DNA of 33,392 nucleotides, taken from the IMG/VR virus record IMGVR_UViG_3300044825_000845, positions 1-33,392 of that record; one strand, given 5' to 3'. Source of the stretch: a virus. Below, one piece after another: positions 29,130 to 33,392 of this stretch (position 1 is its first letter; each line of letters begins with the position of its first letter). Made by a program: the position numbers and the translations under genes. The notes below the pieces were generated by a model, which did not search any database, had not been told where the DNA came from, and saw nothing but the letters and a program-made list of their open reading frames with translations.

Positions 29130-29446
29130 GCGTTGCCCCCGTTCTTGATGATTCGTCGAACCTCGGCTACCGCTTCGGCGCGTGTGTCGTACTGTCCGAA
29201 CTCTCCGACGGTGATGATGTGTCCATCTGCCGTTGCCATTCGCACTGTGTAGCGTCGCTGATAGTTCCACGCTCCATAGGAGTCTTGCTCACTGCTCACG
29301 AAGTAGCGTCCCCCGTATACCGTGCGCCCCACTCGACACCCGAAAAACCGTAGGGTATCTTCGTCGAACCAATGATTTCCGAGTCTGCGGTTGGCTTCCT
29401 CGATTTCGTTCATACTGGTGAACCAGTAATCTGTTTGTGTTTGCAT
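29126..29446 (-). CDS. Small conserved phage protein (FFGCRV-YFVSSE type)
   Basis: 106 residues with the standard ribosome site. NHWFDEDTLRFFGCRVGRTVYGGRYFVSSEQDSYGAWNYQRRYTVRMATADGHIITVGEFGQYDTRAEAVAEVRRI matches a family I recall across actinophages: an FF-x-SR-V stretch, YFVSSE, RRYTVR and TVGEF. It is presumably a small alpha/beta domain expressed early. No function known to me. Confidence 0.65.
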   Translation of the reverse strand: MQTQTDYWFTSMNEIEEANRRLGNHWFDEDTLRFFGCRVGRTVYGGRYFVSSEQDSYGAWNYQRRYTVRMATADGHIITVGEFGQYDTRAEAVAEVRRIIKNGGNA

Positions 29447-29479
29447 TTCTGTTTCCCTTTCTGTTGTAGTTGTAGTGTA

Positions 29480-29752
29480 TTACAATCCTAGAGCCTTGCG
29501 CAACCCCGTTGGGTAGCGTGTTACTGTCCCGTCTGATTCGATACGGAACGAACCCGAACGAACCGCCATACCGTCGGGCAACATTCGGAACACTTGTCCC
29601 GTGATTGCACCGTCGCGCTGCTCGCGTCCCGTGTCATAGAAGAAACGCTTTCCTTCTGTCTCGTAAGCGTTGCTCTGTCCCGTTTGTTTATGGCAAGCGT
29701 CCGACCATGCTCTTTCTATGTCGCACGCTTTCGCTGTTGCTGACCATCCCAT
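29480..29752 (-). CDS. Small conserved phage protein, unknown
   Basis: 90 residues with the standard ribosome site, identical over 19 bases to that of the next gene. GWSATAKACDIERAWSDACHKQTGQSNAYETEGKRFFYDTGREQRDGAITGQVFRMLPDGMAVRSGSFRIESDGTVTRYP is a small alpha/beta domain with a beta hairpin at the end. I recall similar small proteins with FFYDTGREQRDGAITG motifs in actinophages; function unknown. Confidence 0.55.
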   Translation of the reverse strand: MGWSATAKACDIERAWSDACHKQTGQSNAYETEGKRFFYDTGREQRDGAITGQVFRMLPDGMAVRSGSFRIESDGTVTRYPTGLRKALGL

Positions 29753-29788
29753 TTCTGTTTCCCTTTCTTGTTGTTGTTGCTATTGCTA

Positions 29789-29816
29789 AGCGTATCACAC
29801 TCTAGCGAGAGTGCAA
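29789..29816 (-). promoter_or_regulatory. Leftward promoter with dyad in the spacer
   Basis: On the minus strand: TTGCAC (29816-29811), 16 bases, TG-A-TACGCT extended -10 (hexamer 29794-29789). The spacer holds CACTCT-AGCG-AGAGTG (29798-29813), a 16-base hairpin or operator dyad. The next start is ATG 29752. Confidence 0.45.
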
Positions 29817-29824
29817 ACACTTGT

Positions 29825-29868
29825 CCCCGTCTAGGTCGTGAACCTTCGCGCCCTACGGCGTGACGGGG
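29825..29868 (-). ncRNA. Three-way-junction element, copy A
   Basis: Closing stem CCCCGTC/GACGGGG (29825-29831 with 29862-29868) encloses two hairpins: AGGT-CGTGA-ACCT (29833-29845) and CGCC-CTAC-GGCG (29849-29860). It starts ten bases after the stop codon of the 29878 gene on the minus strand. Its architecture and loop sequences repeat in copy B, while stem bases differ compensatorily. No U-run follows, so it is not an ordinary terminator. Confidence 0.55.
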
Positions 29869-29877
29869 GATTACTGG

Positions 29878-29988
29878 CTACTGCTCTTCGCAATCGTGAC
29901 CGTAGTACCACTCGTTAGCGTCGTCCTCGTCGAGCAGGTCGAACACTCGTTCGCACTCTTGGCACTTTGCTTTCGTCTGAATCTTCAC
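29878..29988 (-). CDS. Zinc-ribbon microprotein
   Basis: 36 residues from GTG 29988, with the operon's GAAAGGGACAACAA site. KCQECERVFDLLDEDDANEWYYGHDCEEQ has Cys-x-x-Cys followed by a late His-x-Cys, enough for one zinc site. SOS box at 30012-30025 lies directly upstream of it. Confidence 0.55.
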   Translation of the reverse strand: MKIQTKAKCQECERVFDLLDEDDANEWYYGHDCEEQ

Positions 29989-30011
29989 TTGTTGTCCCTT
30001 TCTTGTTGCCC

Positions 30012-30025
30012 CGAACGTTTGTTCG
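30012..30025. promoter_or_regulatory. LexA/SOS box 1
   Basis: CGAAC-GTTT-GTTCG, perfect dyad (extended by one more C/G pair). In the reverse direction it reads CGAACAAACGTTCG, which fits the Cheo-box form CGAACRNRYGTTYG. It lies 24 bases upstream of the 29988 start. Confidence 0.55.
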
Positions 30026-30030
30026 GTAGT

Positions 30031-30075
30031 TCCCCACTCACGGCGCGACCGTGCGTACCCTACGGTATGTGGGGA
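30031..30075 (-). ncRNA. Three-way-junction element, copy B
   Basis: Closing stem TCCCCAC/GTGGGGA (30031-30037 with 30069-30075) encloses CACGG-CGCGA-CCGTG (30039-30053) and TACC-CTAC-GGTA (30056-30067). It starts six bases after the stop codon of the 30081 gene. Loops CGYGA and CTAC are shared with copy A while the stems differ and remain paired. Confidence 0.55.
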
Positions 30076-30080
30076 GACTC

Positions 30081-30329
30081 TCAATCCCAAGTAATGAAAC
30101 CCTCGGGCGTGGTGTAGGTGGGTGGAATTTCTTTCGTCGGGGTCAATCCGCAAGCCTCCACGAATCGCGCCTTGTCGAATCGTGAGTTTTCTTCCGCCAT
30201 GTATTCCGCGAAGTTCTCCACGAACCCCGCCATGACCCTACGGGCGAGCAGTCTGTCAGATTCCGATGACCAAAACGCCCAAGCGTTATGAATGTCTTCG
30301 GCAAGTGCTTCATAGTCTTTGCTTGTCAT
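30081..30329 (-). CDS. First gene of the leftward operon, unknown
   Basis: 82 residues with GAAAGGGAGACA before ATG 30329. TSKDYEALAEDIHNAWAFWSSESDRLLARRVMAGFVENFAEYMAEENSRFDKARFVEACGLTPTKEIPPTYTTPEGFITWD is helical with a Cys and a Pro/Thr tail. I have seen small actinophage proteins of this style (DYEALAEDI... RFDKARFVEACGL) but know no function. It is immediately downstream of the main leftward promoter. Confidence 0.6.
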   Translation of the reverse strand: MTSKDYEALAEDIHNAWAFWSSESDRLLARRVMAGFVENFAEYMAEENSRFDKARFVEACGLTPTKEIPPTYTTPEGFITWD

Positions 30330-30373
30330 TGTCTCCCTTTCTGTAGTTTCCCTTGTATTCCCTTACAAATACC

Positions 30374-30402
30374 ACTATAGCAGACAAGGAGAACGAAAGC
30401 AA
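30374..30402 (-). promoter_or_regulatory. Main leftward promoter
   Basis: On the minus strand: TTGCTT (30402-30397), 17 bases, TG-C-TATAGT extended -10 (hexamer 30379-30374). This would give a leader of roughly 38 bases before ATG 30329. Confidence 0.6.
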
Positions 30403-30425
30403 GTCAATTTCCAAAAAGTCATCAA

Positions 30426-30453
30426 ACTGTAACACAAACACACGTTCGCCCAA
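30426..30453 (-). promoter_or_regulatory. Second leftward promoter overlapping SOS boxes
   Basis: On the minus strand: TTGGGC (30453-30448), 16 bases, TG-T-TACAGT extended -10 (hexamer 30431-30426). The spacer is occupied by the imperfect SOS box and the perfect box adjoins the -35, a geometry in which LexA would block polymerase. Confidence 0.45.
30435..30448. promoter_or_regulatory. Imperfect LexA/SOS box
   Basis: CAAAC-ACAC-GTTCG, one mismatch from the perfect dyad 24 bases away, inside the spacer of the second leftward promoter. Confidence 0.45.
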
Positions 30454-30458
30454 ACAAA

Positions 30459-30472
30459 CGAACACACGTTCG
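30459..30472. promoter_or_regulatory. LexA/SOS box 2
   Basis: CGAAC-ACAC-GTTCG, a perfect match to the CGAACRNRYGTTYG pattern. Together with the imperfect box it forms a 13-base direct repeat (AACACACGTTCGC at 30437-30449 and 30461-30473). Confidence 0.6.
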
Positions 30473-30616
30473 CAACTCAATGTTAGGTACACCAAACACA
30501 ACTTGTTAGGCGTCCCTAACTTTTGGGTACTCTTTCTAGGAATTTTGGTACTAGCAGGGGGGTATCTCTTCAGCAGATAGTGCAATTGTGAACTATCTCA
30601 TCGAGCGATAAGCCTG

Positions 30617-30648
30617 CACAAGCGCACAAGGCTTTCACAAACGCACAA
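30617..30648. repeat. Iteron-like direct repeat
   Basis: CACAAGCGCACAA (30617-30629) and CACAAACGCACAA (30636-30648), one mismatch, 19-base period. Confidence 0.5.
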
Positions 30649-30736
30649 CTAGGGGTATGCCGAGGCTGGTGGGTATGTAGTACCTGTATAAGCGTTCGGG
30701 ATGGTGTCACTCTTTCGGCGGTTTTAATGACTGCAC

Positions 30737-30767
30737 GGAGGGGGGTGGGGGTTGGGGGTTTGTGTGG
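30737..30767 (+). other. G-run tract, possible G-quadruplex
   Basis: Runs of 2, 6, 5, 5 and 2 G separated by A, T, TT and short T/G spacers on the plus strand. Enough G for a quadruplex, mostly with short loops. Confidence 0.5.
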
Positions 30768-31117
30768 AGTTTAATTGTGTAGCGAGCGTCTTACAGTTGC
30801 GTTCGGGAGCCAAGCCCGTGAGAGCAGTTTCGCCTTCCTTCTGTGCCAGCAAGCCGCGTATGCGGCGCGCTAGCCGCGAACGGTAGTGAGCGGAATGACA
30901 CCACGAACCGACTCGGACTTGTAGTGCCTCCCCCACAGTTCCCGCCCCCGCGGAAGGTCGCCGTGGCCATTTCAGCCGACACCTTTGTTTGAGATTACCG
31001 TTCCTCACGTCGCTCCCCCACATCGATGCATGGGGGTCTACCCGCGTTCCCGCGTGTTCTTGGCCCGCACCGTGCGACTGGTGTACGCCCTTGGACCATC
31101 CGTGTGGTCTAGGTATC

Positions 31118-31198
31118 TGAGGAAACAACAAGGTGTGAAGACTCTTCTGCAGTTTGGTCTTCCCACTTCTCGATGCGTCGTACCCTGTTATTTCCTCA
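31118..31198. other. Large imperfect inverted repeat upstream of the terminase
   Basis: TGAGGAAA (31118-31125) pairs with TTTCCTCA (31191-31198); after single mismatches AACA pairs with TGTT and GG with CC. Within it GAAGAC (31137-31142) pairs with GTCTTC (31157-31162), and a short CGA/TCG hairpin lies at 31171-31180, so the whole forms a branched structure. Confidence 0.5.
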
Positions 31199-31233
31199 CA
31201 TTCCTAAGATGTTGGCCGTCATCATACACCTCC

Positions 31234-31242
31234 TGATAAAGT
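31234..31242 (+). promoter_or_regulatory. Extended -10 promoter at the terminase gene
   Basis: TG-A-TAAAGT, ending twelve bases before ATG 31255. No Shine-Dalgarno precedes the ATG, consistent with near-leaderless translation. No clear -35. Confidence 0.35.
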
Positions 31243-31254
31243 TTGCAACTATTC

Positions 31255-33231
31255 ATGGGCACAAAGAGAAGGGTTCCAGCGGAAGACAAAGCACGGTTTT
31301 TTGCCGCTATCGCCGCAGGCTCAAACATCCGTGAAGCGTCCCGTATTGCTGGTATTCATTACAACACTGGGACGAACTGGATGGCTAAATCCAAGGAGGC
31401 GAAAGCCAAACTGGAGGTAGCGAAACTAGAAACCTCGAAAGCCAGGGGTTCTAGTGGTGGGAAACAGTACGAACAGTACGAACAAGACCTTGATGAGGCG
31501 GTCAATCTTCCGCCAGCCATCCCACTAACCCGCCTATCGGCTAACGCCCAACGTGGTTTGGAGGACTTCGACTTCTTCAGAAGGCACTATTTGGGGCGTA
31601 TGCCCTCGCCTTGGCAGGTAGAAGCCGCCGTCAGGCTGGTCGAGATGCTGGAATCTGAGGAAAAAGAGTTCGTTGTACTCAATGTTCCCCCTGGTGCAGG
31701 CAAATCCACCCTGTTCCACGACGTGGCAGTGTGGGCAATCGTCCGAAACAGGGCCATCCGCGTGATGATTGGCTCAATTTCACAAGCAATGGCAAAACAA
31801 TACAGTCGCCGAATCCGAGAAACCCTAGAAAGACCCGCCCCAATCCAGCCAGACGCCGAACTGGTACGCAAGGGTTTAGCACTAAATGCCGAAGGATGCC
31901 TCTCCATTGACTACGGTAGGTTCAAACCGTCCGACAAGGGGGCTTTATGGCGTGCAGAAGAGTTCGTGGTCGAGCAGTTGGATGGGAACGGCCTCGACAA
32001 CAAGGAACCCACGGTTCGCGCCTATGGTATCGACTCCGAATACATCGGTCATCGCGCCGACCTGTGTCTCTTTGACGACGTCGCCTCGGTTGACAACGCC
32101 CGAGAAGGCGCAACAAGGGATAAGTTGCTGGAACGCTGGGACCAGGTGGCCGAGGCCCGCGTCGACCCAGCAGGCTTGCTCGCCGTAGTAGGGCAACGCC
32201 TCGGTTCAGGCGACATTTATGCGCATTGCCTCAACAAAATCACCTACGACTTCGATGACGAGGACTACGACGGGGCAGACATCGAGAAGCCTGAGGATTT
32301 ACAGCGCAATGAGCCGTTGAAGCGCCAGAAATACCAGCACATCATCTACAAAGCGTATTACGAAGACCTCGACACAGGCCCCAAATCCCGCAGATACGAC
32401 GCACTCCCATACCCAGAAGGCCCACTTCTCGACCCGAAACGACTCTCCTGGAAAGACCTGTCTTACATCCGTTACTCAAACCCGCGCACGTTCAAGGTGG
32501 TTTATCAACAGGAGGATGACGCGGATGACACGAACCTTATCCCCCGAGTGTGGATAACTGGTGGATTAGGGCCAGATGGTGTGAATTACCAGGGCTGTAT
32601 CGACAACGACCGCCAACCAGGATTCGTCCCCGAAGGACTAACCCCACCCGTCGTCAGCCTTATTTCCGTCGACCCATCCCCCTCCCAATTCTGGGGAATC
32701 CAATGGTGGCTCTACCAACCACAAACCAACCTGCGCTATCTCATAGACGTAGAACGGGTCAAACTAACAGCAGAAGAACTACTGGGCTACGACACTACCT
32801 CAGGGGTGTACTCAGGTTTATTGGAAGAATGGACCGACCGAGCGTTCGCATACGGCTACCCCGTGTCCCACATCATCGTCGAAGTCAACGCCGCCCAACG
32901 CTTCCTCCTAGCCCACGACTTCGTCCGCAAGTGGCAAACCCGCAAAATGGTGAACATCATCCCCCACACCACCCACCGCAACAAGTTCGACGAAAAACTC
33001 GGCATCGAAGCCCTACTCCCACCCCTCTACCGCTCAGGCGCAGTACGCCTCCCATCCATGCGCGGCAACTGGAAAACCTTGGCGTTAGTGGACGAACTAA
33101 CAAAGTGGCATCCCGACAAGAAGAACGGCACCGACCTTGTCATGGCGAACTGGTTCGCTGAACTTCACTTCCCTAATGTCGGAGGGTTCAAAGCGCCACC
33201 CCGCCAATGGCGTCCTTCCTGGCTGTTGTAA
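31255..33231 (+). CDS. Terminase large subunit with N-terminal helix-turn-helix
   Basis: 658 residues from ATG 31255; TTG 31243 is less likely. Residues 1-50 are a helix-turn-helix (GSNIREASRIAGIHYNTGTNW at 22-42), a domain normally found in small terminase subunits or transposases. The ATPase has PPGAGKST (145-152, Lys150) and Walker B CLFDD (271-275). The nuclease acidic residues appear as SVDPSPSQ (Asp473), IIVEVN (Glu543) and DLVMAN (Asp627). It packages DNA into the procapsid through the portal encoded next. No separate small terminase gene is seen, so DNA recognition may be carried by the fused helix-turn-helix. Confidence 0.85.
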   Translation: MGTKRRVPAEDKARFFAAIAAGSNIREASRIAGIHYNTGTNWMAKSKEAKAKLEVAKLETSKARGSSGGKQYEQYEQDLDEAVNLPPAIPLTRLSANAQRGLEDFDFFRRHYLGRMPSPWQVEAAVRLVEMLESEEKEFVVLNVPPGAGKSTLFHDVAVWAIVRNRAIRVMIGSISQAMAKQYSRRIRETLERPAPIQPDAELVRKGLALNAEGCLSIDYGRFKPSDKGALWRAEEFVVEQLDGNGLDNKEPTVRAYGIDSEYIGHRADLCLFDDVASVDNAREGATRDKLLERWDQVAEARVDPAGLLAVVGQRLGSGDIYAHCLNKITYDFDDEDYDGADIEKPEDLQRNEPLKRQKYQHIIYKAYYEDLDTGPKSRRYDALPYPEGPLLDPKRLSWKDLSYIRYSNPRTFKVVYQQEDDADDTNLIPRVWITGGLGPDGVNYQGCIDNDRQPGFVPEGLTPPVVSLISVDPSPSQFWGIQWWLYQPQTNLRYLIDVERVKLTAEELLGYDTTSGVYSGLLEEWTDRAFAYGYPVSHIIVEVNAAQRFLLAHDFVRKWQTRKMVNIIPHTTHRNKFDEKLGIEALLPPLYRSGAVRLPSMRGNWKTLALVDELTKWHPDKKNGTDLVMANWFAELHFPNVGGFKAPPRQWRPSWLL

Positions 33232-33276
33232 TGATACTCTTGACCGCGGCTGTCTAGAACTAGGAGTTTCTGCTAA

Positions 33277-33392
33277 GTGCGAACCGTAGAAGAAATCGTT
33301 GCCCTTTACAACGAACGAGTAGAAGCACAAGGGCCAGTTCTTTCACGGATGCGCGAAGTTCGCGACCTTGCCAACGGCGAAGTAATCATCCC
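33277..33392 (+). CDS. Portal protein, N-terminal end (cut by window)
   Basis: Only 38 residues are present, from GTG 33277 with AGGAG at 33262-33266. RTVEEIVALYNERVEAQGPVLSRMREVRDLANGEVIIP has the helical opening with an RM-EVRD-x-x-NG-VxxP segment that I associate with portal proteins of this group, and its place right after the terminase is the usual one for the portal. Confidence 0.6.
   Translation, partial: MRTVEEIVALYNERVEAQGPVLSRMREVRDLANGEVII

Larger units (their letters stand above)
30474..31233. other. Non-coding control region
   Basis: No convincing gene on either strand. It holds the dyad GTTAGG-CGTC-CCTAAC (30505-30520), the inverted repeat AGATAGT/ACTATCT (30575-30598), a 13-base near-identical direct repeat (30617-30629, 30636-30648), a G-run tract (30737-30767), hairpins at 30853-30866, 31015-31036, 31066-31076 and 31093-31110, and a large imperfect inverted repeat (31118-31198). 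Position between divergent genes suggests an origin, packaging site or a non-coding RNA. Confidence 0.6.

Noticed and set aside
29825-29868. tRNA or tRNA-like gene
   Set aside because: The cloverleaf-like fold is only 44 bases, lacks an anticodon arm and a proper T-loop, and recurs in a second copy with the same loops.
30437-30473. CRISPR-like array
   Set aside because: Only two 13-base repeats, explained as tandem LexA boxes; no further repeats or cas genes.
30724-31131. Minus-strand open frame of 135 codons in the non-coding region
   Set aside because: No ribosome site, odd composition (Arg/Ser/His mixture, Pro-rich end over the G-run), and it overlaps hairpins and repeats that explain the sequence better.
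30985-31236. Plus-strand frame of 83 codons upstream of the terminase
   Set aside because: Starts at TTG with no ribosome site, has no recognisable domain and spans the large inverted repeat.

Overview
This window is most of the genome of a tailed bacteriophage, very probably of an actinobacterial (Actinomycetota) host. The host call rests on a phage-encoded WhiB-type iron-sulfur regulator (26560-26847), LexA/SOS boxes of the Gram-positive and actinobacterial type (30012-30025 and 30459-30472), frequent GTG/TTG starts, and several genes whose start codon sits a few bases behind a -10 hexamer with no Shine-Dalgarno, as expected for leaderless mRNAs. No tape-measure gene or frameshifted tail chaperone pair is seen, and the capsid protein looks like the N4-gp56 family. 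This suggests a short-tailed virion, but that is inference. Both window ends cut genes: a large virion protein on the left and the portal on the right. The order terminase-portal on the right and head genes on the left suggests a circular or permuted genome opened arbitrarily, with a missing segment between the two ends.

Layout. (1) 1-6212: head genes: three tightly coupled proteins plus the truncated one, then a separate scaffold-capsid unit with its own consensus promoter, a hairpin-rich leader and a UUCG-loop terminator. (2) 6230-10258: surface and fibre genes, including a collagen-like protein, a glycine-rich adhesin and three paralogues sharing one N-terminal anchor. (3) 10274-13157: three glycosyltransferases and a small CFGC protein. 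(4) 13154-14360: four tiny basic conserved genes, one interrupted at its 3' end by an HNH endonuclease. (5) 14361-18692: connector/tail proteins and a second glycine-rich adhesin. (6) 18694-20881: a secreted mucin-like protein and a lysis cassette (small membrane proteins and an M15 peptidase).

(7) 20892-26847: early-type rightward genes, including two zinc-ribbon microproteins, YqaJ-like exonuclease, annealing protein, ribbon-helix-helix regulator, resolvase-like nuclease, secreted lysozyme-like protein, SSB, a DUF6378-like protein and WhiB. (8) A convergent terminator at 26850-26893, then a leftward array of about fifteen very small genes (26915-30329). Most are preceded by nearly the same purine-rich ribosome binding site, and the upstream end carries repeated structured elements, several promoters and SOS boxes. 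(9) 30330-31254: a non-coding, repeat- and hairpin-rich control region. (10) Large terminase with an N-terminal helix-turn-helix and the start of the portal gene.

No DNA polymerase, helicase, primase or integrase is visible. The phage carries an exonuclease/annealase/SSB/resolvase recombination set and probably relies on host replication. The most unusual signals are two covarying three-way-junction elements (29825-29868 and 30031-30075), the SOS boxes over the leftward promoter, and the large imperfect inverted repeat just upstream of the terminase.
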